DNA of 64,000 bases from Mesaphorura yosii (lineage: Eukaryota > Arthropoda > Collembola > Poduromorpha > Tullbergiidae): NCBI GenBank assembly GCA_009869945.1, contig WIXG01000039.1, forward strand, positions 62,001-126,000, in the 5' to 3' direction. Positions within the stretch are counted from its first letter, which is position 1, and each line of letters opens with the position of its first letter. Below are positions 14,401-26,200 of this stretch, in pieces. The notes below the pieces were generated by a model. That model ran no database searches and was not told the origin of the DNA. It saw only the letters and a list, made by a program, of their open reading frames with translations. The translations under genes were made by a program, and so were the position numbers.

Positions 14401-17400
14401 TTGGTCCCCTTTCAACCTCAGAAAGGCGGAGGTCAGCCGTACGACAAACAATTCACAACTTATGGCTCAAGAGGTATGTTTAGTGAGCCCCAGCGGAATT
14501 CATGCAAGGCAATTAATCTGTGTCTCTTCTTCCAGTTGAGTTAAGTCCTGAAATGTACAATCAGTTAAGAAATCTTCAGAAGAAGGCGAAGGAACTTAAA
14601 TCGGACATGAAAATGCTTCGAAGAAACGTACAGGCTCAAGCACATAGCGTTAGAGAAACCTTGCGAGATACCTTTCTACGGTTCAAAGTTGTTGCGTTGG
14701 CTGGAAGTGGTGATCATTGGTTAACTGGTGCTGCTCTCGATCCGGAAAAATTTAGACTGAAGAAGGAGGAGGAATTGTACAAGCAGGAAATGATCAAACT
14801 GGACAAAGATCTCACGTATGTCGAGAGTTTTTGTGCTCGAGTACGTAGAAAGTAACATGCTCATTTATCAAATTGGTTTGCGTTTTCTGAAGTGAGCTGG
14901 AGTCCCACGTTGAAGTACTCCGTACTCACGTGATCAACAAAAGAATGCGGGTCAACATGTCGGATGTCGAAAATATGGCTTTAATTTTAAGCAAGTCCAG
15001 GTGAGTTAAGACTATCGTCTCGCCAGTGGTACTCAATATAACATGCTTGCTATTTTTCCTGTAGTAAATCGGTAGCAGACCTGAAAGCAAGGTTTCCAGT
15101 GCTGCATGAGCATTTAAGAACGCAGTTGGCATGCGAAATGGATCGAGTTGTAATTGAGGAACGCTTCATGAAGGACGAGCCAGATAGGCTAGAAAGCGCT
15201 TTAAGAAGGTGCAAGAAGTTAACTGGAACGCTGGTAACACTAAAAAGGTTAGTCTCGTTGTGACCCTGCCCCGCCCTTGTGTGCAATGTGAGTCATATCC
15301 CGTATTGCGCATTCAGATTGGCGTCAGTCCAGGAACAACGTCTTCCATCTTCAAACGATTCGATCCGGTCCCTTCCAATTGTACAGCAAACACCGGCCAC
15401 GCCAACCGAGAAAACCGTAAACCGGGTAAGCCTTCTGAGAAGATCATATCTTCCGCGATCTTCTTCCACATCCAGCGACACTTCTTCAACTCCTTCAGCC
15501 AGGCCGGCTAGTACTTCCAATAATAACACAGCTAATAACACTAAAACTCGAGCCTTTGCATGGAAGCTCAGAACAACAAGTAGTAGTAGTTCTAAAATGT
15601 AAATTCACACGCGAGTCCACTCACAGGCTCGTCACGTCGCGTTCACGAGCCTCACAAGTCGCAATCACAAGCAATATGCAACAGTTCACACGCACAAATC
15701 ACGAATCACGATCATCAATCAGCCGTCAAATCATGTCACAACCAAAGAGGGAATCATCACATCTGATCTTCTTATGAGTATTTTAGTTGGTAGACTTGAG
15801 CTGTGTTTTGTACTCTTTCCTTTCTTTTTCTCTCTTGTAGAAACAAGGTTGGAAGTTCAGCTCACACTTCAGACAAGTAATTACCGAGTAAACAAAATTT
15901 TAACTTTTTTTTTCGTAAACGTCCCGTGAAAGCGAACGAACGTGTAAACGTAAACGTAAAACACCGAATTTTTGACTTGACTCGAATTGAAGACTCAAAA
16001 TTGAATTGCATGAATTCTCTTTTGGTTTTTGTTTTGTGAGCTCGAAAAATCTGTCGGTTTCTATTCACGAATGAATTTTACTATTTAATTTCCCGTTGAG
16101 CACAAATTATTTCTAATTTTGGTCTGGTGTTGGGTTTGTCTTGCAATTTTGTATTGCAATGCATTTTGATGCATGATTGTAATTTTCTTCTAATTGCTAA
16201 TAAATCTTGCATGCTTTCTTTTCGTATTCTCTTTCCTTGTACCTTTCTATTTCTAGCACTTTGCACTTTGCACTTTTAGCACGGAATCTAGAACTCTGCT
16301 GCTGCATGGCTTGATTTGTGGCACATGCACTCGAATGGATTGAGGTTCGGTTGGGCATGGAATGGACTCTTTCATCACATGGCAGTGGCGCATTAAATAT
16401 TTATCCTGAATATTCCGTAATACATTTGTAGACTAGGGCACAATTTTCAATCTGAATCCTGCATTGTTACATGGCTTTCACAGAGTACCAGCTCCATCTA
16501 CGGCGGCAGTTCTCCTTCGGGGTACATCATGGTCCCCACCACCAACTCAACCGCCACATCCACCGGTCCAGAAACTCAGCTCGATGCATTGTTAGGTATG
16601 TTTTTAACCGTTTATTTTTCAACAAGTGTTAGCCACTTTAGAATCACTGCCATTTAGTACGATGTTCATGATATATGATAATAATAATAATAATAATAAT
16701 AATAATGTCAATGGATAGTATGTTAGTGCCGATAAGGTAATTTAAGTTGGGCTAAGGAAATTCTAGATCTAAGTTCAGCAGAATGTTTAAAAAGAAACTG
16801 TATAGAGAATTAGTATGGCTTAGTATCATCTAACGGTTTAGCTCCCAGTTTAGTGAAAATCGGTTCAATGTTTGGAAATTTCGGAGCCATTTTGAATTTG
16901 GGCAGCAAACTCCATCTTCTTTCACTATGCTGGAAAATAATTAGACGGACTGCACCGAGGAAGTCTTGATCCCAAGGTGGGAAGATCACTTGTGCGTTAA
17001 TGAGGGTGAACTTTTCACGTTTTTTAGTTCGTGGAGAGATGAACTCGTTACATTGTAGGAAGAAGGATAGAATTGCTGCAGATTCCGCCAATGGGTTGAT
17101 GAGTTCCTCATCTTCTTCAGTAAGATAGACGACTGGTTTTTCTTTGATTATTGCGTTCGGATATGTTTTTTGGAATGCAGACATAGAGCCATATTTTGAA
17201 TTAATCCCATGGGTTTCTGAACTAACTCTGCCTCCTCGGGATCCTCGATCTCCTTTCCGTTGTCGCTTTCCAATATATATAAAAAGTTTCCCTTCAACTC
17301 GACAGATTCTCATGTACACAAAACCGAATTTGGTCTTAGCAGGTGACATAAAACTTGGACAACTGAAATGGTTGAACCCGTCGACGGCTGCACCAACACT

Positions 17401-19678
17401 TTGCTTTCTTGCTTTGAACTCATCCTCAGTTTCAAACAGCATGTCCAAATCATTAGCCTGCAACATATCTCTTAGAAAATCTTCCTTGACGTCATCAATT
17501 TTAATCTGACTTGAATAATCTTCGATATTGGCGACAATATCCGGTTCTGGTTTCATTTTGTCCATTATGCTTTTAATGTGTTCGAAGTAGGCCACAAGGA
17601 TCTAAACGAGTAATTCCAAGCGAATTAGAACAAATCAATGAAATGTGAGCATGAAAATTAATTTAATTACCGAAATCACCGCTCTTGCTGCTTCCGCGTT
17701 CATTCTACTTTCCGCTGGGAAATAGAAGGACTTTGATATTGACATGTCCCTTATGATTTTATATGCGGTTAATCTCTTCCCCTTTCTGGACAGTACAGAA
17801 CTGGTGGTAAATCTTTTTTTTATTGAATCCAAATTCGGCTTGTCTTCTTCACAATTCATTAGTGATATTTTGGTGTGTTTGAACTTCGAGTACAGGCCCG
17901 AACGATAAACAGCGACGATCATAGCGATAATACCTTCTTTTTCACTTGCGTCCGTGTTTACTTTGTAGAGATTTACATAGTCAAAGGAAGAGTGAAGACT
18001 GGCAGTATCACAATATGTGTCCTGGCTCATTGGATTTAAGATTTCTGAAGCTTGGTTGTCTTCAATGTTGGTTTTCTCCTCGTCCATTTTTGTCAGGTAG
18101 CCATCGTGAAACTGCAAAATTTCAGGTTCATTAAAATCCAATCATGTCTGTTATTTGTTAAGTATAGTAAGTAATAAGTTTGGTGCTTGGTCTTACGTCA
18201 ACAATGTGCTTCCCAAGTTCATCCTCGCCGGAAAAGAAACGCTCACAATTTGGACATTTTAAACCTGATCCATTATGCACCTGAGATCAAAGTGCAATTA
18301 GTAATTAGAAACACTTTGACAGCTTGTGCTAAATCTTTGCTGAGTACTCACCTGCCTTTTATGGAAATTTAGAGCCGCTTCACTGTTATATTTCTTCTTG
18401 CATTGATCACAGGCCATGTACATGGGAATTTATTGCTTTCATGAACCTGAAAGCAATTAAAAATTCTAAAAATATTCAATGTCATTGCATACCATAAAAA
18501 TTTGTGTTTAAGACGTACCCTATTGATGTGCGTATTCAAAAGCTTCAGTGTCTCGAAACGGCTAGTGCATTTTCTCCCATCTTTCAGTCTTTTGCACGCA
18601 AAAGGTTTCTTTTTGAGGTATTCCTGATACAAAAATTCAATACATCATGTGTGGTAATTATTGCAATTAAAATACCCGAATGTATAACTTTTGGGTTGTT
18701 ACCTTCTTCTTCTTGATTCCATCTTTCTTTTTTGTATCTTCGGAGGAATCGGTGTCACTGCCACTATCGAACAATTCTAAGCTCTTACGCTTTCCCATAT
18801 TTGCACTAATCAGTTCAGATAAGCACTGATTAACTGCTGAACTGTGAACCTTAACTTGGAACACGGGAGACAGTGCTGGCAGTTCGACTGCAGAACTTGA
18901 AATAAAAACGAAAAATGAATTTCGCTCTTGCTTTCTTCAACAAGACCAAACAAAACGCATTAGTACAATGCGTTGAGAAATGTTTGGATTTCTTTGTCCT
19001 TTGTCCTGAATTATTCTTCGCGTTGAGGTTACACGCTGCACCAGTACACCGTTGAAAGTCAGTAAAAAGAATACAGAATTAGCCAAACTATGATTATTCT
19101 CATCAGAAATGTTGCAACTAGTAAACGGTAAGCCTCGTATTTAAACTGTCTGAATATGTTTCGTTCTAGATGAACTCGAGTTGCAGCAGCAGCAACAGGC
19201 TGCTACAATACTCTCTCAAAGAAATCGACTCAACCCACCTGAGCCTCCGAAGCGGCTTCCTTCTTACCCGTCGACCGAATCGGGTGGTTCACCAGTGCGA
19301 CATCCACCGCTGCCACCCAAGCCCACGAAAATCCCACCGCCTCCTCCGCCTCGAACTACTTCTAAATCGCCGATCATTTCACCCTCGCTGATGACGGTCG
19401 ACTCAGAGTCGAGTGAAAGCTTAAACTCGCAGGACGGCACGAGTTCGGGTGGAGAAAAGTTAAATCAGCGGCATCAAGAGCTCCTTCGGAAGCAGAAGCA
19501 ACTGCAAGACCAGTACATGCGACTGCAGCTCCTGCAGGACAAAAACGTGAAGCGGAACGGGAGCGACGGCAACTTAAGCGGGAAAATGCGCAATTCCTCC
19601 GGCGGCGGAGGTGGCGGAGGTGGCAACGACATGGTTTCTAATAACTTAGCTTTATCAAATGAAACGGATATTCTCTGA
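8474..19678 (+). CDS. SRCIN1-like: SRCIN1/KIAA1217-family scaffold protein (AIP3 domain)
   Basis: Vertebrate relatives are SRCIN1 (p140Cap) and KIAA1217 (sickle tail), cytoplasmic scaffolds linked to Src signalling and actin. Twenty exons join in phase: 8474-8538, 9037-9708, 10018-10198, 11408-11606, 11691-11838, 12281-12383, 12462-12710, 12795-12923, 12999-13220, 13480-13521, 13758-13823, 13936-14016, 14228-14284, 14393-14473, 14536-14815, 14893-15000, 15065-15247, 15317-15425, 16484-16595, 19170-19678. The product is about 1,197 residues. Recognisable blocks, in order: GFRRGGKARSSLPVVRTPSK; the family's LPNEITSFDTVRALFVRSFP block; LDEEARFRMEHMERQLANLT; coiled-coil/AIP3 segments with LTELESHVEVLRTHVI and MKDEPDRLESALRRCKKLTG; PETQLDALLG; and a Pro-rich, poly-Gly tail. 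The N-terminal start is uncertain: ATG at 8527 is a candidate, otherwise an upstream exon is missing. AATAAA lies at 19925-19930. Confidence 0.9.
15841..15876 (+). other. Candidate 36-nt cassette exon of the SRCIN1-like gene
   Basis: A strong polypyrimidine tract and acceptor (TTTTTCTCTCTTGTAG, ending at 15840) precede 36 nt that end at a good donor (CAA|GTAATT). The segment is symmetric, phase 0 to phase 0. It would insert KQGWKFSSHFRQ between exons 15317-15425 and 16484-16595 without changing frame. Another reading is also possible. Exon 15317 may read past its donor into an open Ser/Thr-rich stretch, splice at 15599|GTAAAT, and end in this exon at the TAA at 15878-15880. Transcripts would decide between skipped cassette, alternative terminal exon, or neither. 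Confidence 0.4.
16596..16809. repeat. Intronic (AAT)n microsatellite and flank
   Basis: An AAT trinucleotide run occupies about 16678-16706, inside the last intron of the SRCIN1-like gene and just past the stop codon of the nested minus-strand gene. TTTATT at 16611-16616 is an AATAAA on the minus strand and could serve as polyadenylation signal for that nested gene. Confidence 0.7.
16810..18798 (-). pseudogene. Nested three-finger C2H2 zinc-finger gene with one frame break
   Basis: Six exons lie within the last intron of the SRCIN1-like gene on the opposite strand: 18798-18703, 18623-18519, 18446-18352, 18280-18197, 18111-17671, 17601-16810. Every intron is phase 0. The protein (about 537 residues) starts with an acidic/basic tail (MGKRKSLELFDSGSD). 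Three C2H2 fingers with H-x4-H spacing follow, each split by an intron just before its last histidine: C-x8-C...HINRVH, C-DQ-C...HKRQVH, C-PN-C...HIVDFH. About 410 residues of unrecognised sequence come next. Exon 3 is 95 nt where phase demands 96. A single base is missing just upstream of the second finger's first cysteine, near 18419-18426, so the frame is lost there. All other exons are open and well spliced, so this is a very recent pseudogene, a polymorphic allele or a base-calling error. DNA binding is inferred from the fingers; targets are unknown. Confidence 0.7.
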
Positions 19679-20253
19679 CTTGGACTTTGCTCAAAAACCA
19701 AAACGGGAATTATAAATCTCATTTTCGCTTTTCTTTCCTTTGTATTACAAACAAAATTTATTACGACTTTCTACCAATTAATCATTTATACGTACGTAGT
19801 TTATAGTTGATGACTTGTTAGGTTACGATTTACGAATACGATTGCGATCTTTCGAATCAGTACTCAGTACTATTGTTACTTTACTACTCTCCTTCATGGA
19901 ATACATTCGGTTTGCATTCGTTTGAATAAATTCATGATAGACTGATCATTTCGAAATCATTGGGCACTTCACTTTTGAGGGTGTCATGCAGAGAGGTGCG
20001 GTGGCAGGTGGACAAATGTCATACGTGGCATGGCAATTGAAGGTCAAACCGGCAGCTGGCCTCTTGAGAACTGAAGCATGTATTATCCTGCTCCAGCTAA
20101 AGTTAAGCTGAGCTGGTAGCTGCCCGAATTTAACTCTCGAGTGGATTCAAGAAGTTTTGATTTTTTATTTATTCACGGCATGTTTAAAGCACAAATTAGT
20201 TGACATTTGGGCTCCAATCAAAATTCAGCAGGCATTTACGTTTGAACTTGAAT
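19679..20253. other. Intergenic spacer
   Basis: This holds the 3' UTR of the SRCIN1-like gene, with AATAAA at 19925-19930, followed by the presumed promoter region of the GH5 gene. I see no coding sequence in it. Confidence 0.6.
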
Positions 20254-21614
20254 ATGAACTCAACCAGGAAGCTGCTTCTGCTGGCACTTTTCGCCCTCGC
20301 CGTACCATCCGCTTGCTCAGAATTCCTCCGCGTACAAAATAATGCGTTCTATTATGGATCCAATCAGGTGTTTCTCTCCGGACCAAATCTAGCGTGGTAC
20401 TCGTACGGGTACGATTTCGGCAACAACGAGTATTTTGGAAGAACTGGGCCGATTCTACGAAAATGGGTTGATGACATCGCCGCTGCCGGTGGAAATACAT
20501 TGCGTAAGTATTCCAGAAGGCTCTGATCGGTTCACCGGCTTAATTGCATGTTACTCTTTTGTACTGCGCGTCGCAGGAATTTGGCTGCACGTCGAAGGAG
20601 AAAACACACCACAATTCAATGGCATCGGATTTGTTTCTGCTCCTGACCGCGCAGGAACGCTCATCGACGAATTGGCTGACTATCTCGACTACGCTGCGAC
20701 TAGAAACGTGTTTGTAATTATTGTGCTGTGGAATGGAGCCCTCATGAGAGTCGACAACTACAAAAATCTGGTGCTGGACATCAACAAATTAGATTCATAC
20801 ATAAGCAATGCTCTGAGGGTAAGTGAAGTGAATTTCTGCTGTACCAAGTGATGATTCAGTTGAAGTAACAAAGCAATCATTCTGTGAAGCCGATGGTACG
20901 CGCTCTGGCGAACAAGCCTGCTTTGGCTTCGTGGGAAATTATGAATGAACCAGAAGGATCAATCCTCATTGCAAGCGATCCGAATCCTTGTTACGATACA
21001 AGCATGCTGGGGCCACATGGAGGTGGATGGACTGGTACCAACATCCCCATGATGAATATGTTGCGCTTTCTTAACCATCAAGCGTCAGCCATTCGCCAAG
21101 AGGACCCCAAGGCGTTGGTGACGATTGGTAGCTGGAGCGAACATCCTCAATCTGACGCGTTTCCTGACACAAGTAAGTGAAAAACGGCGGCTTCACTTTC
21201 GCTACGTACATTTCCTAAGTTCTTATCTTATGGTGTTTTCCCTTAGTAAACTACTACAAGGACACATGCCTTCAAGCGGCAGGTGGAAAGGTCGACGGCA
21301 TTATCCACTTCTACCAAATGCACACGTACAGCTGGGAAGGCAACTGGAACACCAACTCACCATTCAAGCACGCAGCACAAGATTTCCAGCTCAACAAACC
21401 TTTGATCATTGGCGAATTCTCCGCTGATTGTGCTATGAATGAAGGAATTGAGTACCTATTCAACTTCGCCTACAACAACAGCTACAATGGTGCACTTTCG
21501 TGGCAGTACAATGAAGGAGGGCATTGCTCAGACACTCAGGCCGTTCAGGACCGTGGAATGCAAGCTGTCAGGTTCAGAACTGATAACGGAGTAATTGATG
21601 TAGAAATCCAGTAA
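20254..21614 (+). CDS. Secreted GH5 endo-1,4-beta-mannanase-like enzyme
   Basis: Glycoside hydrolase family 5, most like the invertebrate mannan endo-1,4-beta-mannosidases (probably subfamily GH5_10). Four exons: 20254-20503, 20577-20818, 20890-21172, 21247-21614, all in phase, giving 380 residues, the usual single-domain length. I chose the ATG at 20254 because a signal peptide follows directly (KLLLLALFALAVPSACS). The acid/base glutamate is E184 in WEIMNEPEG and the nucleophile is E315 in PLIIGEFSADC. HTYSW around residue 283-288 matches the active-site cleft. The enzyme should be secreted, probably into the gut, and hydrolyse mannan or glucomannan from plant, algal or fungal walls. The acceptor before exon 3 ends in AAG, which is unusual but acceptable. 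AATAAA lies at 21623-21628. The gene converges on a GH16 gene 205 bp away, which suggests a digestive gene pair. Confidence 0.93.
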
Positions 21615-21622
21615 TTTTGACG

Positions 21623-21628
21623 AATAAA
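21623..21628 (+). promoter_or_regulatory. Poly(A) signal of the GH5 gene
   Basis: AATAAA nine bases after the GH5 stop codon, implying a very short 3' UTR. The GH16 signal lies at 21771-21776 on the other strand, so these convergent mRNAs need not overlap. Confidence 0.65.
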
Positions 21629-21818
21629 AACCTGTCAACACGGTGCTTGAGTTGTCAAATGCCATAATTAATTTGAAAAACAGCAAGTGTTGAATTCTTT
21701 CGATGTGCTTCACTTACTTATTCCTAAACTGGCATTTGATACTGCCAATGTCAATGAACATAATGAACATTTTATTAAAGCTTTGCAAGAAATCGTTGAT
21801 GAATTAGCCAAACTGAGC

Positions 21819-23152
21819 TTAAACTGCCCAAATCCGAACGTAATCGATTTGCAGCGCTGCGTCTTCACCGTTCCAGGTGGGGTACCAACTGTTTTTGGCA
21901 TTCCAGAAGTCCAAAAACGCATTTGGTGATGTGTTCATCCATGGCTTTGGCCTCGGCCCGGTAGTTGTGTCAGGGAAGAAGCCGTTTGTTCCACCCACCG
22001 CCAGGTTAATGATGAGATAGAACTTTTCATCGAATGGAGCCATTCTGCTTCCATATCTCCACGGATTCTCGATATTGTCGGGGAAGCCACCGAGTTCCCA
22101 GAAGCCTGCAATGCATAGCCATTTTATAGAAGATCTAATCCATTGGCTCAATGGGTCCATGTGACCGTAATTATTTACCTCCTGCCGGTGGCATGATGGT
22201 TCCAGTGTGCACTCCGTCCACAGTGAATGTCAAGTAGTCCGCTGTCCATTCCAGTCCATAAGTATGGAAGTCACGGTCGAAGCCGTTGCCAGCTGGACTC
22301 TGCCTTTCGAAATGCGCACGCTCGTAACCGTTGTGTGGCCAGTATGGGCCAAAGTGGAGAGTTTGAGAGATCTGTTCTGTGCCAATGTTAACACCATTCT
22401 GGAACAGTTCGCGGTTTCCTCGTGACTCCATGATGTCAATCTCTCCCGACGCTGGCCAGGTGCTGTACGCGTTGAAACGAGGCATCATCCAGATGGCAGG
22501 CCTGCGGAGAAAATGCATCATGAAGTGTCGCATCTCGGAATCTAAGAAAAGCAGCGAGAGGAGCAATTACCACAACCAATCGCCTGCCGGTAGCTTCGCA
22601 CGAACTTCGACGCGCCCATATTTGAAGAAGAAAGATTCAACAGTTCGAATTCTGGCGCTCATCGTAGGGTTAATGATATTATTCCCTGCTCCGGTCCGCT
22701 CGCAGCCCCAGAAACTTGGATTGGTGCATGCGTCAGCTGGTGCTCCTCCATGCAGGCTCAGTTCTCCGTTGAAGATAAAATCTTCTCCGTACCTGTCTGC
22801 GGTCAGTGTCGGCTTCAGATAAAGAATCCCATCTCGAACGTAACTGTTGGTTCGGGTGTTGGAGTAAATTTGGAATTCCCAGTTCTAACAATTACAATTT
22901 CATACAAAATTAACAATGTCGAGTTAATTTGTGGTTTAAACTTACGCCACCACCACTCATCGTAACTTCGTGCTGCCACACTTCAAAGTTGAAGGAATCG
23001 AAGTTGTCTTCGAAGATCAGGTCGCCAGGAGCGTGAACTACACCCTCTTTCGTTTGTGTAATTGACCGAGAGGCATTTTTGGCAAGTTCTGCCTTGGCGG
23101 AGAGGACGCACAGGGCGCTAAGGAGAAGAACGATGGAAGCTATTTTATCCAT
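21819..23152 (-). CDS. Secreted GH16 endo-1,3-beta-glucanase (laminarinase-like)
   Basis: Glycoside hydrolase family 16, related to laminarinases and to the arthropod beta-glucan-recognition/GNBP proteins. Exons: 23152-22946, 22884-22571, 22501-22179, 22105-21819, total 376 residues. The ATG at 23152 is followed by a signal peptide (ASIVLLLSALCVLSAKA). The catalytic motif GEIDIMES is complete: E194 nucleophile, D196, E199 acid/base. This favours an active enzyme over the catalytically dead GNBPs, which lose these glutamates. Other family landmarks are GRVEVRAKLPAGDWLWPAIW and YLIINLAVGG near the C-terminus, and the domain ends in IDYVRIWAV as expected. It should cut beta-1,3-glucan of fungal walls, callose or laminarin, extracellularly, for digestion or immunity. 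A TATA box (TATAAAA, minus strand) lies at 23218-23224, and a likely poly(A) signal (TTTATT on +) at 21771-21776. Confidence 0.94.
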
Positions 23153-23217
23153 TTTGGGCAGAAGCATAGACTGACTTCACAAGTGCGGATTTGTCAACTT
23201 CGATCACGAGCTTGAGG

Positions 23218-23224
23218 TTTTATA
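23218..23224 (-). promoter_or_regulatory. TATA box of the GH16 gene
   Basis: TATAAAA on the minus strand, about 65 nt upstream of the GH16 start codon and followed by AC-rich leader sequence. A short leader and a canonical TATA box fit a strongly inducible digestive gene, but expression is inference. Confidence 0.5.
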
Positions 23225-26200
23225 AGCAAAAAGCAGTTAATTGAAAAATTCGATAACTCGATAACGATAATGCTAACTAGAAGTGTTTTCAACAGCACTA
23301 TCGCTGACACTTGAAGAAAATCCTTTTCCATGATGGCTGGTCGTAGCTTCACATTTTTAACAGCCGAGTATTTATCCTATGTGTGAGAGCGAACGAAACT
23401 AAGCCGCAGTTTCTCCGGTACGAAATGATGAAATTCGTAAGTAAACATTTGAAATGCGAATGTGCATGCGACACAGACATGACAGAAACAGAAATTGTGA
23501 CATGACATGACCATGCATATGGATCGCGTATTTTTGCATTTCGCACGGCGAAAGTGGCAATTAGCTTGTAATTACGTAAAGAGCCCGCATGCAATGCAAT
23601 GGGTTATGGATTATGACAGGTGGAATCTGGGTTTGCTCATTCCACGCACGTTAATCACGTGACTAATTATATTGTAATTGAATGCATTAAAAGTCTCAAA
23701 ATGTATCAAAAATGCATCTGTGTCCTTAATCTCCGGATTCGTGCCTCAAACCTTTGTCTTTCTTCGTACTAAATCTTGAATAATACAATGAAAGTAATGG
23801 CACCGAAGGGCTGGCTCGGCTGATGCGCAGATCGGTGATGCAATCTGATGCGTGCCAGAAACCGTGGCAAGGTTACTTTTTGGCATTTTCATTGCCAGTG
23901 ACTGTGGCAATTGACAATGACAGCGACGGAGAAGGCCCGACCCAACCCGGCGACATGACGGTGACAGTGACAGAAATGGTGCAATTATCTGTCATTAAGC
24001 TGCTATTACGTAGTGCCTGTCTTCTGTTGTAATGCAATACAGGTCCCTCATTCGCGTCGCGTGCCCCGCATTGTTATCGCTAATCTGTATGCATCGCTGA
24101 GCTCTCTTTGTCGCTAGTCGCTGTTCTACATTTATGTTCCAGTTCAGAGCACATCAGCAGTAATCAGCATCAGCGCCTTGAGCCGTGGGTCGATGCAGCA
24201 CACGCACGCTCCAGCCGGCTGGCTCGACTGCCTCGTGACCTGTCGTGGCGTATCTTCGTGGTTTGCATTTTATTGCTGATAAATCAGGACGAGGAAAATG
24301 AATAAATTCGCCAATCTTAATTAATTCGCGACATCCTCTTTTGTTTGGGATTTACCATCAGTTGCGTGTCGCGTGCGCCTGTGAGGTAATAAGACAATAG
24401 AATTTGCAACTCGTTCTCGCTCCAAATCCGTGACATTTTCCTTTGCTTTTGCCATTTTATTGCATTGATAAAATCCAGATACCAGGCTAATGGCTATTCG
24501 ACTAGACATCCAGTATACAGTACAATGAGGATATGGTTGACAGTTTCCCAAGGCCGTGGCTTTATTTCAGTGAATTTGCACATAGTAAAATGGCGAAACA
24601 CGAACCAGTACTCCAACCATCGTGGCTTGGTGGCATGCTTCGATATACATGAAAAATGCTTCAAGAAATCATGACCTGACCCATAAATAATATTGCCGTT
24701 GTTATGTGAGTACATCATCCAAAATCAACGGCAAACGCAAAGGTTAGTGGGGCTGTAATGCTACTGCGAGCTTCTGATCACAATAATCCCGATCACCTGT
24801 CGACTTGGTCCTTCAATGTTCAATGTAACCACCTTTCATATTTGTGGCTCTTAATATAAGCCGGCCCGGCCCAGTTCCAAGAATTTTGATAGACAAGTAC
24901 CTATTCTGTTTTTCGAAGAAGGTATTAAAATGTAATCAAGAGGACGGACATCCAGTAGAGCTTCGAGCACCTGTCATCAGGCAACGTCAGTGTGATTGTC
25001 ACCTTCATTTCGTTCAATATTAGCGGACTGGACAAATAAACACAGCAGCAAAACTGAAGGTAACCTTTCCTTGTCTTTCTTTGTAGTAACAGAGTAAAGC
25101 GCTCGTAATTGGCAATTGTAATAGCCTCATGTACTCAGTACTCGTGTACATGTGTTATTGCTCAGATAATGAGGGTAATAAAGTTTAAGTATGGATTTAC
25201 GACATGCTTGGTCAATGAAGTCAAATTAGCTGACGTAACACGCTCGGCATCAAATTGGCTGGCGAAGAGTTCCAAAGATCCAAGTTCCAAGTTTCCAAGT
25301 TGAGCTCAACAACAGCTTACCAACGACCGGCTTTTGATCTTCGCCCTTCACCATCATCTGCTTGTTTCGTGATGCAAAATCGAGTTGCTGCTGCTGTGCA
25401 AATAACCGTGTAGGTGTACGACGTAATTGAAAATTGACTCGGTCTGGTCCACATTTGCACTGATTTACAATGCAAACGAGAAATTTATATGGAACAAGTA
25501 ATTATCACGTAAATTAGTTCGGTAATAAGGCAAAGCAGAGTGGCCATAGTGCAATGACAACTTCATGACAGTTTCATAACTCGACCGTGGCCATGAAGTA
25601 TTGAGGATCCATTAATAGCCGGCCAAATATGTTTACATGCAATGTAATGCGACGCGGTACATTGCATTAAGTGGAGTGGCAGTGGAGGCAATTAGAAGTA
25701 ATATCGAGCTAATATTAATGATCTCCACTGCACGCAATGCAATGGTGAGGAGGTGGCCAAAGAGTCGGCAGCCGAATACGTACGTCGATTACAATTGTTG
25801 TCCATGCTCTGATATGATAAATATGAATCCATCAATCCTCAGGCCTCCAGTCATTTATGAATGCTTTCTCACGTGGCTTCTTGGACCTAGCACGCAATAA
25901 TTCGTCTTCGGCCACGAGTCCACGCAGTTCTTGAAACTTGAGTGTCATCTTCGTCCATCGCCACTGTTGCGCCGTGGCAGTCTAGTCAACTCCTAGCCAG
26001 TCTTTTAAACCCCCGTAGTCCATGCTAATTGAGAACAGAACAATTGTATTTTTAGTGTTTATGATCAGGACGTCGCACGTCAGGATGCCTTGCATGTGCA
26101 CACAAAGTAGACGTGAACGTGACAGAAAACAGGTAAACAGCGACTAGTCAATGGAAACAGGACAAAAGTACAAAAGAGCCAACAAAAAAGGATCCTACTG

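Noticed and set aside
18352-18446. Alternative acceptor that would restore the frame of the zinc-finger exon
   Set aside because: The second-finger frame meets a stop a few codons upstream within the same exon, so no upstream acceptor keeps both fingers in frame.
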